Of a DNA stretch of 64,000 bases, positions 8,267 to 16,619 are shown piece after piece. Source of the stretch: Halococcus qingdaonensis. GTDB lineage: Archaea; Halobacteriota; Halobacteria; Halobacteriales; Halococcaceae. Within the stretch, counting starts at the first letter, position 1; each line of letters opens with the position of its first letter. The DNA lies in assembly GCF_024508235.1 (NCBI RefSeq), contig NZ_CP101943.1, positions 1,178,001-1,242,000 on the forward strand, in the 5' to 3' direction. The notes beneath the pieces are model-generated. The model did not search any database. It worked only from the letters and a program-made list of their open reading frames with translations, and was not told the DNA's origin. The position numbers and the translations under genes are program-made.

Positions 8267-8830
8267 ATGGGAACACGTCGAACGGAGATCGAACGGCATC
8301 TGCCCGAAGAGGAAATCGACGAGCTGCTGCGGGCGACCGAGGACGATCATCGTCTCCGGCGGATCGGCTTCGTAAAAAATCTCTATCGAGGCGATACCAT
8401 CCCCGAGGCGGCCGATCGCGAGGGACGGTCGCCGGCGACCGGAACCCGGTGGGCAAGCGCCTGGAACGAGGGCGGATTCGAGGAGCTCATGCCGGATTTC
8501 GGGGGCGGACGGCCCGCGAAACTCGACGACGGAGAAAAAGAAGAGCTGCTCGATCTACTTCGCAAGAGCCAGCCCTGGCGAATCCAGGAGATCCGGCGTC
8601 TTCTCGCCAACGAGTTCGACGTCGAGTACCATCCGAACTATCTCTCGACGTTCCTTCGAAATCTCGGACTCTCCGTTACGGAGTCGTCAGCGAAGCCCGC
8701 AGATCGGCCGGGACAGCGAGCGACAGCGGGTGACGGAGACGATGAGGAAGTATCCGACGAGACAGAAACGTCGCATGGTCCCCACGAGCGAGAGACGGGA
8801 CGATGGTGGATCGTCGATGGGGATGATTGA
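8267..8830 (+). CDS. IS630-type helix-turn-helix domain protein without a transposase domain
   Basis: 187 aa from the ATG at 8267; a TTG at 8240 would add nine residues. Two helix-turn-helix modules follow in order: IGFVKNLYRGDTIPEAADRE with ATGTRWASAWNEGG, then a winged-helix domain (WRIQEIRRLLANEFDVEY through YLSTFLRNLGLS). This is the DNA-binding half of IS630-family transposases. No DDE catalytic domain follows; the C-terminus is a short acidic tail. It may be a domesticated DNA-binding protein or a truncated transposase. It is followed by the RdfA gene on the other strand. Confidence 0.75.
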   Translation: MGTRRTEIERHLPEEEIDELLRATEDDHRLRRIGFVKNLYRGDTIPEAADREGRSPATGTRWASAWNEGGFEELMPDFGGGRPAKLDDGEKEELLDLLRKSQPWRIQEIRRLLANEFDVEYHPNYLSTFLRNLGLSVTESSAKPADRPGQRATAGDGDDEEVSDETETSHGPHERETGRWWIVDGDD

Positions 8831-8910
8831 TCGATTGAGTTTTCAGAAGTTATCTTACTATGGCGGTCGTTCGGTCGGTCGCCAACGAAGGAAAGGGGGG
8901 TCGGGACGGA

Positions 8911-9543
8911 TCAGTCCGACGATGTCGTACAATCACAGCCACCGCGTTCGAGCAGTTCGTCGATGCCGTAGCGCTGCCCGCAGTCCTCGCAGAGTACGCT
9001 CACGTCGACGAACAGCATGAACTCGCCGAGATCGAACTCCGTATTCCGGCGGAGCCGGTCGAGTTTCTCCTCGGTGACGGTCTCGACACGCCCCCGGAGT
9101 CGCTGGACGTTCTCGGCCTCAACGACGGTTCGATCCCGATCGTCGGCACTGTATTCGGCTCCCCGGTGTTCGGTGAGGTAGCTCCGGATCGCCTGGTAGG
9201 TGACGAAATCCGACTGGAGTTCCTCGACCGGGACGCCGTCACGTTCGAGCTGTCGGCGGGTCTGGGTCCGATCGGCGCTGCTGGTCTCTTCGTCGGTGAG
9301 CAGTTGGTACGTGTTCTCGATCTCGCCAGCGAGTGGCTGCATGCCCGCCGTAGCCATCGCTGCCGCCAGCAGTCGCTGGTTGAAGTGGGTCGCGAGATCG
9401 CGCAGACTCGTCCGTTCGTCGTCGGGTGCGGTCCAGCGGCGTTCCATCTCCGCACCGATCCCGTCGAGGTCGTACTCGTCGATCAGCCGAGCGACCTTGT
9501 TCCGCCGCCCCGTCGACCCCGTGCTCTCGTCTGCGTCGGCCAT
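8911..9543 (-). CDS. rdfA: RdfA-family (rod-determining factor) protein
   Basis: 210 aa from the ATG at 9543. The sequence matches the haloarchaeal RdfA family as I remember it: an N-terminal KVARLIDEYDLDGIGAEMER, a central FVTYQAIRSYLTEHR, a coiled-coil-like middle (residues ~130-165) and a C-terminal cysteine knuckle, CEDCGQRYGIDELLERGGCDC. RdfA is needed for rod shape in Haloferax and acts opposite the disk-determining factor DdfA. Haloarchaea usually carry several paralogs, so a shape role for this copy is an inference. Confidence 0.75.
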   Translation of the reverse strand: MADADESTGSTGRRNKVARLIDEYDLDGIGAEMERRWTAPDDERTSLRDLATHFNQRLLAAAMATAGMQPLAGEIENTYQLLTDEETSSADRTQTRRQLERDGVPVEELQSDFVTYQAIRSYLTEHRGAEYSADDRDRTVVEAENVQRLRGRVETVTEEKLDRLRRNTEFDLGEFMLFVDVSVLCEDCGQRYGIDELLERGGCDCTTSSD

Positions 9544-10033
9544 GCCGTTCCTCCGCCGGCGGCTCCAATAGCTCTTGTGTGCTCGTCGTCCGGAGGGCGA
9601 AACGAGAACCGACGATCGTGGTTTCCCGACGGCCATATTCGCCACTCTCGAAGATCGATAGTTTGGAGCCTCGACCGACAGGCTCGTTATCAACGATCGC
9701 TCTCAGATACGACGGGAACAGTAGACGGTTGAGTTGGAACGCCGCCGTTAAAGCTACAGTATCGACCGTGGTAGTTCCGGACACGCGAGGAGAGAACCAG
9801 ATCCAGTGTCTCGATAGATCCGAATATATCGAACTACACCCGAGTTAATTCTATCTTTCGTCATATTCGTGTTGGAATATGTGCGAAACAACTATGTATA
9901 TTCAATTCCACGGTCTTTTGTGGCAGTAGTTACCGATCAACGGGCGGTGTGGTTGAACGAGAATCGGAAACACCGCGTCGAGCGGGATGGTGACGCGACA
10001 GATGTCTCCATCCCGGGGCCCAGGTGACGAGCG
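9544..10033. other. gene-free stretch upstream of the permease
   Basis: No convincing gene in 490 bases. The right half is AT-richer and holds a perfect palindrome CATATTC-GTGTTG-GAATATG at 9862-9881, about 150 bases before the permease start, plus ATCGAATATA-like repeats around 9823. It probably carries the promoter and control region of the permease-amidohydrolase pair. Confidence 0.5.
9862..9881. promoter_or_regulatory. palindrome CATATTC-n6-GAATATG, possible operator
   Basis: Seven-base perfect arms with a six-base spacer, in the AT-rich region upstream of the permease at 10034. The symmetry would suit a dimeric regulator. No regulator gene is adjacent and no second copy was found in the window, so the role is only suggested. 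Confidence 0.35.
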
Positions 10034-11431
10034 ATGGTCTCGGAGAACGCGAAGATCGGCTTCGTCGGCGGGGTCGCCATCGCCATCGGAAGTAGTGTCG
10101 GTGGCGGACTGTGGGCCACGCCGGTGATCGCGGGGGCGATGGGCGGCCCGATCACCGTGCTCATCATGCTGCTGGTGGCCGTGCCGACCTTCCTCGCGCT
10201 TCCGACGTATCTCACGCTGACGAAAGCGTGGCCGAAGACGGCCGGCAGCTACTACTACACGACGAGAATGTTGCTTCCGGAGCGCAAGAATCTGAGCAAG
10301 CTCGTCGGCTTCACGATCTCCTTTTCCGGACTCATGCTCGGCGGACTGATCTATCTCCGATACATGTTGCTCGGCGGTGCGTCCTTCCTCAACGCGATCG
10401 TGCCCACGATCTCGACCGAACTGTTCACCGTGCTCCTGTTGACGATCTCGTTCGCGGTTGTCTGGTTCGGCATCCGCGCGACCGGCGTGGCCGAGATCGT
10501 GCTCGATGCGGTCTTGCTGCTCTCGATCGGCGTGATCGTCGGCGGCGGGCTGCTCAACGTCGAGATGGCGAATCTGACGCCGGTCATGCCGGAAGGGTTC
10601 ATCGGCGCGCTCCCGGCGTACGCGGTCCTCCTCACCCTGGGTGGTGGTGCGATCAAGATCATCAACTTCGGCGAGGAGATCGAGGACGTCGAGAACACGA
10701 TCGGCGGCATCATCGTCACGAGCGCCATCGTGGATATCCTCGTCTCGGTGGTCGTGTTGTTCGTCGCCGTCGGCGTCGTCTCGTACGCACAGCTCGAAGG
10801 CCAGACGCTCGGGTTCGTCGTCGGCCAGTATCTCTCGGGCAATCTCGTCGTTGTGACCGGCATCGGCGCGCTCGTCGCGGGGTTCACGACGAACATCGCC
10901 TCGGTCGCCGTCTTCACCCGTATCTTCTCGGTGCTCGTCGACGACAACGTCTTCCCCGAGTGGGTCGGCCGCGAGAACGAACACGGCGAACCCGTCTACT
11001 TCCTCCTCGTTCTCTACGTGCTGTCGGTAGCACTCACGTTCGTCGACGTCTCCTTCGGCACGCTGGCGGCCAGTTTTTCCTTCCTGTTCGTCGTCCCGCT
11101 CATGATCCACTCGATCGTCGGCGTTCGACTCCCGTCGACGTTCCCCGACATCTTTGACGCCGAGAGCGTAGCGAGCACGCGCTGGCTCCGCCCACGCGTC
11201 GTCCGCTGGTCGGCGCTGGGGCTGTTCGTGATCCTGGCCATCATGACGGTTTTCCTCGTCGTCACGCAGCCACAGGCATTCGTCGCGTATCTCGGTCTCG
11301 TGGCGGTCAGCGTTCTCGTCTTCGGACTCCGGTGGTGGCAGGTCGGCGACAGCAGCCGGCTCATGAGCTCCGGCGTCGGCTTTCGTACCGTGCAAAGCGA
11401 CGGAGGCGAACAGCTAAATCGCTCCGACTGA
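10034..11431 (+). CDS. APC-superfamily amino acid/amine permease
   Basis: 465 aa with about 12 hydrophobic segments. The N-terminus, KIGFVGGVAIAIGSSVGGGLWATP, has the glycine-rich broken helix 1 that binds substrate in APC transporters. KTAGSYYYTTR corresponds to the conserved loop after helix 2. It is followed 11 bases later by an amidohydrolase gene in the same direction, so the two probably form an operon in which the imported compound is hydrolysed. The substrate is unknown. Confidence 0.85.
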   Translation: MVSENAKIGFVGGVAIAIGSSVGGGLWATPVIAGAMGGPITVLIMLLVAVPTFLALPTYLTLTKAWPKTAGSYYYTTRMLLPERKNLSKLVGFTISFSGLMLGGLIYLRYMLLGGASFLNAIVPTISTELFTVLLLTISFAVVWFGIRATGVAEIVLDAVLLLSIGVIVGGGLLNVEMANLTPVMPEGFIGALPAYAVLLTLGGGAIKIINFGEEIEDVENTIGGIIVTSAIVDILVSVVVLFVAVGVVSYAQLEGQTLGFVVGQYLSGNLVVVTGIGALVAGFTTNIASVAVFTRIFSVLVDDNVFPEWVGRENEHGEPVYFLLVLYVLSVALTFVDVSFGTLAASFSFLFVVPLMIHSIVGVRLPSTFPDIFDAESVASTRWLRPRVVRWSALGLFVILAIMTVFLVVTQPQAFVAYLGLVAVSVLVFGLRWWQVGDSSRLMSSGVGFRTVQSDGGEQLNRSD

Positions 11432-11442
11432 CAGACTGATTC

Positions 11443-13101
11443 ATGACTGAACAAACAACCATCTACGTCGCCGATCGAATCGTCACGATGAATCCAAGTC
11501 GGCCGGAAGCGAGCGCCGTCGCCGTCCGGGACGGTCGCGTGCTCGGTGTCGGCAGTGTCGCAGAGCTCGAGGACTGGGGAAACGAGACGGTCGACGAGCG
11601 CTTCGCGGACAACGTGTTGTTACCCGGCTTCGTCGAGGCACACGCACACTCGATGGCCGGCGCGCTCTGGTCGTACCCCTACCTCGGCTACTACGGCCGC
11701 GACAGCCCGGACGGGACGTACTGGCCGGGCTGTCGGAGCGTCGCCGACGTGCTCGACCGACTGAACGAGATCGACGACGAGCTCGCTCCCGACGAACCGC
11801 TGCTCGCGTGGGGTGTCGAACCGATCTACTTCGACGACGGTGAATCGTTGACCGCCGCCGAGCTCGACGAAGTCTCGGAGGAGCGCCCGATCTTCGTCCT
11901 CCATCTCAACGCGCACACGGCATCGGTCAACTCGGCGCTCGTCGAGCAGGACGGGATCGACGAACACGCCGATGTCGACGGTGTCGCCACGGACGCCGCT
12001 GGCGATCCCACCGGTGTACTCCGGGAGCCGACGGCACTGATGCTCGTCAGCGAGGAGCACATGCGCCTGCTCGCCGATCTCAGCGCCGAACCGGCGATAC
12101 GGAACTACGGGAAGGTGGCGCGCAACGCCGGCTGCACCACCATTGCCGAACTCGGCGGCCCACAGCTCACCGATCCCGACATCGTGGATCGCTGGCAGCG
12201 CGTCGTCAACGACGACGAATTTCCGGTGCGGGTCTCGATGTCCTACAGCGTCCGCCAGAGCGACAGGGATCACGCCGATCTCGCGGAGTATCTCGACGAA
12301 CTCTCCGAAGAGAGCACGGAGAAGCTCCGTCTCGGCGGCGTGAAACTGTTCATGGACGGCTCGATCCAGGGCTTCTCCGCCCGGCTGCGTTGGCCACACT
12401 ACTACGGCGGACAGTCGAACGGGTTCTGGTCGCTGTCGTCCGACCCCCGGGAGATCATGGAGACGATGCTCCCGTATCACGAGGCGGGGCTATCGATCGA
12501 CTGTCACTGCAACGGCGACGAGGCCAGCGAGCGGTTCGTCGATGCCGTCGAGTTACTCCAGCGCGAGTCGCCACGGTTCGACCACCGCCACACCGTCCAG
12601 CACTGTCAGCTGGCCACGGCCGACCAGTACCGCCGGATGGCGGCGCTCGGCCTCTGTGTCAACCTCTTCAGCAACCACCTCTACTACTACGGCGATCAAC
12701 ACTACGAGGTGACGGTCGGCCCGGAGCGTGCCGAACGGATGAACGCCTGTGCGACCGCCAAGCGCGCCGGCGTCCCCTTCAGCGTTCACTCGGACGCGCC
12801 AGTCACGCCGCTCGCGCCGCTACACACGGCGTGGAGCGCCGTCAACCGCGTCACCGCCAGCGATCGCGTGCTCGGTGACGACGAACGCATCTCCGTCGAC
12901 GAAGCGCTCAGAACCATCACCATCGACGCCGCCTACCTGCTCGGGATGGACGACGAGGTCGGTTCCATCGAGGCCGGCAAGCGGGCCGACTTCGCCGTGC
13001 TCGAAGAAGATCCGACCGTCGTCGATCCGGCGGCGCTCAAGGATGTCCCGGTTTGGGGGACGGTAATGGGTGGCGACCCGTTCCCCGCGGCGACCGAGTA
13101 G
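11443..13101 (+). CDS. metal-dependent amidohydrolase (amidohydrolase_3, YtcJ-like)
   Basis: 552 aa. A beta-sandwich start with VRDGRVLGVG leads to the metal motif PGFVEAHAHS (HxH). Further metal or catalytic positions are IDCHCNGDEAS, the HRHTVQHCQ histidines and VHSDAPVTPLAPL with the final Asp. The C-terminus, SIEAGKRADFAVLEEDP, is typical of the family. The enzyme hydrolyses a C-N bond in a cytoplasmic substrate; relatives act on N-substituted formamides and similar compounds. Its pairing with the APC permease suggests uptake and breakdown of an amide or amine. Confidence 0.87.
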   Translation: MTEQTTIYVADRIVTMNPSRPEASAVAVRDGRVLGVGSVAELEDWGNETVDERFADNVLLPGFVEAHAHSMAGALWSYPYLGYYGRDSPDGTYWPGCRSVADVLDRLNEIDDELAPDEPLLAWGVEPIYFDDGESLTAAELDEVSEERPIFVLHLNAHTASVNSALVEQDGIDEHADVDGVATDAAGDPTGVLREPTALMLVSEEHMRLLADLSAEPAIRNYGKVARNAGCTTIAELGGPQLTDPDIVDRWQRVVNDDEFPVRVSMSYSVRQSDRDHADLAEYLDELSEESTEKLRLGGVKLFMDGSIQGFSARLRWPHYYGGQSNGFWSLSSDPREIMETMLPYHEAGLSIDCHCNGDEASERFVDAVELLQRESPRFDHRHTVQHCQLATADQYRRMAALGLCVNLFSNHLYYYGDQHYEVTVGPERAERMNACATAKRAGVPFSVHSDAPVTPLAPLHTAWSAVNRVTASDRVLGDDERISVDEALRTITIDAAYLLGMDDEVGSIEAGKRADFAVLEEDPTVVDPAALKDVPVWGTVMGGDPFPAATE

Positions 13102-13176
13102 GAAACGTCTCGGTTCGCGTGAACTAACGACAGTTCTCCCTCCCGAAAACGAGATTGGTCCCCCGATGTGGGACGG

Positions 13177-14304
13177 CTACAGATCGTGGCTGTCGGCGAT
13201 GCGATCGAGATGCTCAGTCGGCGTGCCGAGGAACGTCTCCCACGCCTTCGCCTGCTTGAAGTAGATGTGGCCGTCGTGCTCCGAAGTGAAGCCCATCCCG
13301 CCGTGGTTGTGGATGTCGTCGGCGAAGACCTGTGTGAGCTGCTCCGAACAGAACAGTTTGGCCTCCGAGACCGCACGCGCAGCGTCCTCCTCGTCGTTTT
13401 CGAGCGCCCAGGCCGCGTAGTAGGTGAGCGATCGCGCGGCCTGTGTGGCCATCCACATATCGGCGATGCGGTGTTTGACGGCCTGGAACTGCCCGATCGG
13501 TTTGTCGAACTGCTCACGCTGGCTGCCGTACTCGGACGACATCTCCACCGCGCGGCTCGCGGCCCCGACGGTCATCGCACAGGTGGCGACGGTGTACCGA
13601 TCCATCGCTTCCTGGAGCACCGATCCGGCCTCGCCCTCCGTCCCGAGCAGCGCGCTCTCGTCGACGGTGAAGTCGTCGAAATGGAGTTTCGTTGTCGGGC
13701 GCGTCCGATCGAGGGTGTCCTGCGGTTCGCTATCGACGCGCTCGGCATCCACCAGGAAGAGACTGATGCCGTCCATCCCGGTGCCGGAGCCCGTTCGTGC
13801 GGCGACGACGATCGTATCGACCTGCTTGCCGAACGGCACGAGGGTCTTCGTCCCGTCGAGGCGGTACCCCTCGTCGGTCGGTGCGGCGGCGAGTTGGATA
13901 TCCCTGGGCAGCGATTCCTGGCCCGATTCGTAGAGTGCGAAGCTCAGCCGCTGCTCGCCGTCGGCGATCGCCGGCAGGAATTCCTCCTTCTGGTCGTCGG
14001 TGCCGAGTTCGTCGAGCACGAACGCACCGAACGCGAGCGTTTCGGGCAGCGGGGCCGGCAGCGCGACCCGGCCGGCCTCTTCGAGCAACAGCGAGAGGTA
14101 GAGCACGTCGTCGCCCAGCCCGTTGTATTCGAGCGGGATCGTCAGCGCCGGGTAGTCCATCTCGGATAGATCGGCCCAGAGGTCGTCGACCACCGCTTCG
14201 CCGTCGATCCGTTCCCGGGCGCGTTCGAGGACCTCCCGATCCTCGAAGAACTCCCGCGCCGTCTCGCGCATCTGTCGTTGTTCGTCGTTGATTCTGAAGT
14301 CCAT
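13177..14304 (-). CDS. acyl-CoA dehydrogenase, small (beta) subunit of pair 1
   Basis: 375 aa. The acyl-CoA dehydrogenase fold is clear and the FAD-contact motif REQFDKPIGQFQAVKHRIAD is present. However, the usual substrate/FAD loop (YSEP) and the C-terminal GGT-IQR motif are absent; the C-terminus instead reads HDGHIYFKQAKAW. The partner gene at 14306 has exactly the missing motifs. This is the arrangement of alpha2beta2 acyl-CoA dehydrogenases such as ChsE1-ChsE2 of steroid side-chain degradation. One base separates the two genes. It is 70-80 percent like the beta subunit at 19640 by eye. Confidence 0.88.
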   Translation of the reverse strand: MDFRINDEQRQMRETAREFFEDREVLERARERIDGEAVVDDLWADLSEMDYPALTIPLEYNGLGDDVLYLSLLLEEAGRVALPAPLPETLAFGAFVLDELGTDDQKEEFLPAIADGEQRLSFALYESGQESLPRDIQLAAAPTDEGYRLDGTKTLVPFGKQVDTIVVAARTGSGTGMDGISLFLVDAERVDSEPQDTLDRTRPTTKLHFDDFTVDESALLGTEGEAGSVLQEAMDRYTVATCAMTVGAASRAVEMSSEYGSQREQFDKPIGQFQAVKHRIADMWMATQAARSLTYYAAWALENDEEDAARAVSEAKLFCSEQLTQVFADDIHNHGGMGFTSEHDGHIYFKQAKAWETFLGTPTEHLDRIADSHDL

Positions 14305-14305
14305 A

Positions 14306-15484
14306 TCAGTCGTCCTTCGGCAGCCCGAGCACGCGCTCGGCGATGATGTTTCGCTGGACGTCCTTCGTCCCGCCGGCGATCATCTTCCCGTAGGGCATCA
14401 GCAGGTCCGTCACCCACTGGCCATCGTCCGGGCCATCCGTCCAGAGGGCGTTGTTCGCCCCGAGTAATCGCCGCGCGAAGTTCTCCAGCTTCTTCTCGGT
14501 CTGGTTGTTGAACACCTTGTCCATCGACCCCTCCGGGCCGGGAACTCCCGTTTCCATCTGCTTGCTCACGTTCCGGTAGTGAGTGAGTTTACCCGCCTGG
14601 ATGCGGGTGTGGAGCCGGGCGAGTTCGCGGCGCACGTGGGTGTGCTCGGCGAGCGGCTTGCCGTCGCGTTCGTGTTCCTCACAGAACTCGACGAGCGAGC
14701 GCCAACGCTGGTCGATCGAGAACACGTCCGACATGCTGTGCTCGAACGCCGAGAGCGTCATCGCGACCTCCCATCCCTCGTCGATCTCGCCGACGATGTG
14801 CTCTTCGCGCGCCACGGCGTCGTCGAAGAACACCTCGTTGAAATCCGTCTCGTCGGTGATCTGATGGATCGGTTCGGTCTGTATCTCTTCTTGATCCATA
14901 TCAACCAGGAAGACGGTGATGCCGTGGTGTTTCGGCCCCGATTCGTCCGTTCTCGTCAACAGGAAACACCAGTCGGCGACGTGCGCGTAGCTCGTCCAGA
15001 CCTTCTGCCCGTTGAGCAGGAACTCGTCACCGTTTCGATCGGCCGATAGCGAGAGACTCGCGAGGTCAGAACCGGCATCCGGTTCGGAGTAGCCCTGACA
15101 CCAGAGCTCCTCGCCACTCAGGATCTTCGGCAGGAACCGTTCTTTCTGCTCGTCGGTGCCGAGCTCCATCAGCGTCGGCCCGACGAAATCGATGCCGACG
15201 GCGTTGATGCGCGCCGGCGCGTCGACGCGCGCCGTCTCCTGGCTGTAGATGACCTGTTCGAGCAGCGAGGCGTCCGCACCCCCGTACTCTTCAGGCCAGT
15301 GGAGCCCCGCCCAACCACCCTCGTGGAGCGTTCGCTGCCAGTCGAGCAGGAACTCGACGCTTTCTTCGGGATCGTCCGTCCCCGGACGTTCGCCCGCTTG
15401 CCACCCATCCGGCAGGTTCTCGCGAAGCCACTCGCGAAGCTCCTGCCGGAACCGTTCTTGATCCTCGGTGTACTCGAAATCCAT
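14306..15484 (-). CDS. acyl-CoA dehydrogenase, large (alpha, catalytic) subunit of pair 1
   Basis: 392 aa from the ATG at 15484. It carries GYSEPDAGSDLAS at 131-143, the candidate catalytic base Glu248 in SAFEHS, and the C-terminal IAGGTKDVQRNIIAERVLGL FAD motif. It lacks the RxQFxxPIGxFQ motif supplied by the beta subunit encoded directly downstream. Together they would oxidise an acyl-CoA to the enoyl-CoA and pass electrons to ETF. The start is close in sequence to the second alpha subunit at 18455, so the pairs arose by duplication of a two-gene unit. Confidence 0.9.
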   Translation of the reverse strand: MDFEYTEDQERFRQELREWLRENLPDGWQAGERPGTDDPEESVEFLLDWQRTLHEGGWAGLHWPEEYGGADASLLEQVIYSQETARVDAPARINAVGIDFVGPTLMELGTDEQKERFLPKILSGEELWCQGYSEPDAGSDLASLSLSADRNGDEFLLNGQKVWTSYAHVADWCFLLTRTDESGPKHHGITVFLVDMDQEEIQTEPIHQITDETDFNEVFFDDAVAREEHIVGEIDEGWEVAMTLSAFEHSMSDVFSIDQRWRSLVEFCEEHERDGKPLAEHTHVRRELARLHTRIQAGKLTHYRNVSKQMETGVPGPEGSMDKVFNNQTEKKLENFARRLLGANNALWTDGPDDGQWVTDLLMPYGKMIAGGTKDVQRNIIAERVLGLPKDD

Positions 15485-15653
15485 TGTCTGTCTCGACGGG
15501 CTACCGGACGGGGCAATTCCACATATACCTTGTGCAGTGGGCGGAAAAGCGGTGGGACTCGCGGCCGCCGTCGGCGTGTGGAAGGGAAACACGGATTAGG
15601 GACGGGGGCGAACCCCCGGCGAACCAGCGCCGGAGTCGACGCTGGCACATCCC

Positions 15654-16454
15654 ATGAGCGAGCATACCTACACTTCGATCCGAGTCGAACGGGAATCCGA
15701 CACGCTCGGCCACATCGTGCTGGATCGGCCCGAGGAGATGAACACCTTCTCGCCCGCGATGGCCGAAGAGCTCACCGACGCGCTCTCGGAGCTCGAAGAC
15801 GACGACAGCACACGCGCTGTCGTCATCACGGGCGAGGGGCGGGCGTTCTCGGCCGGCGCGGACGTCGGCGACGGGATGGACGACGACAGTGACGATCCGA
15901 CGCGATCCGGCGTCGAATCGTCGCGCCACGGTCAGTCGGTGTTCGGCCAGTTCCGCGAGTCACCGCTGCCCGTCATCGCCGCCGTGGACGGCTTCGCCCT
16001 CGGGGCCGGCATGGAGCTCACCATGTGTGCCGATCTCCGCGTCGCGTCCGAGAGCGCGGAGTTCGGCCTGCCCGAGCACAACCTCGGACTCCTCCCCGGT
16101 TGGGGTGGCTCCGCCCGCCTCCAGCAGCTCGTCGGCGAGAGCACGGCGAAATACATCATCTTCACCGCCGACCGCTTTTCCGCCGAGCAGATGCAAGAAT
16201 GGCAGTACGTCCACGAAGTCTATCCCGACGACGAGTTCGACGAGCGGGCGATCGACTTCGCCCAGTCGATCGCCGAAGGGCCGCCGATCGCCCAGCGGTA
16301 CACGAAACGCGCGATCCACGCCGCTGCCGAGAGCATCGACGCCGGCCTGGAGGTCGAGGCGAGCAGCCTTGGCCATCTCCTCGACACCGACGATCTCGCC
16401 GAGGGGATGGCCGCCTTCTCCGAGCAACGCGAACCGGAGTTCGAAGGGAAGTAA
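15654..16454 (+). CDS. enoyl-CoA hydratase/isomerase (crotonase family)
   Basis: 266 aa. The crotonase oxyanion-hole segments are visible: AFSAGADV at 65-71 and DGFALGAGMEL near 112-122. Glu121 and Glu141 stand 20 residues apart, as the catalytic pair of classical hydratases does, and LPEHNLGLLPGWGGS is typical. It hydrates an enoyl-CoA to the 3-hydroxyacyl-CoA in beta-oxidation. It is divergent from acyl-CoA dehydrogenase pair 1, with a 169-base gap holding both promoters. Confidence 0.92.
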   Translation: MSEHTYTSIRVERESDTLGHIVLDRPEEMNTFSPAMAEELTDALSELEDDDSTRAVVITGEGRAFSAGADVGDGMDDDSDDPTRSGVESSRHGQSVFGQFRESPLPVIAAVDGFALGAGMELTMCADLRVASESAEFGLPEHNLGLLPGWGGSARLQQLVGESTAKYIIFTADRFSAEQMQEWQYVHEVYPDDEFDERAIDFAQSIAEGPPIAQRYTKRAIHAAAESIDAGLEVEASSLGHLLDTDDLAEGMAAFSEQREPEFEGK

Positions 16455-16619
16455 ATCGATTCGGCCGCGACGATACGATGCTGCGGAACGGTCGAACGTT
16501 CCGGGCGGATACGACCAATCGACGTCTTCTCGATAGTTGACGAGATCCTCAGCAGCGTGGGTGGTCGCCTCGCAGTGCACGTCAGCGTGGGAAAGAGAAA
16601 CGGAGACGACGCGTTCAGC

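Noticed and set aside
9902-11395. A 497-codon open frame on the minus strand opposite the permease gene
   Set aside because: It is the shadow of a real gene in GC-rich DNA: the translation is a run of Asp, Glu, Arg and His without any fold, while the plus strand encodes a complete APC permease with conserved motifs.
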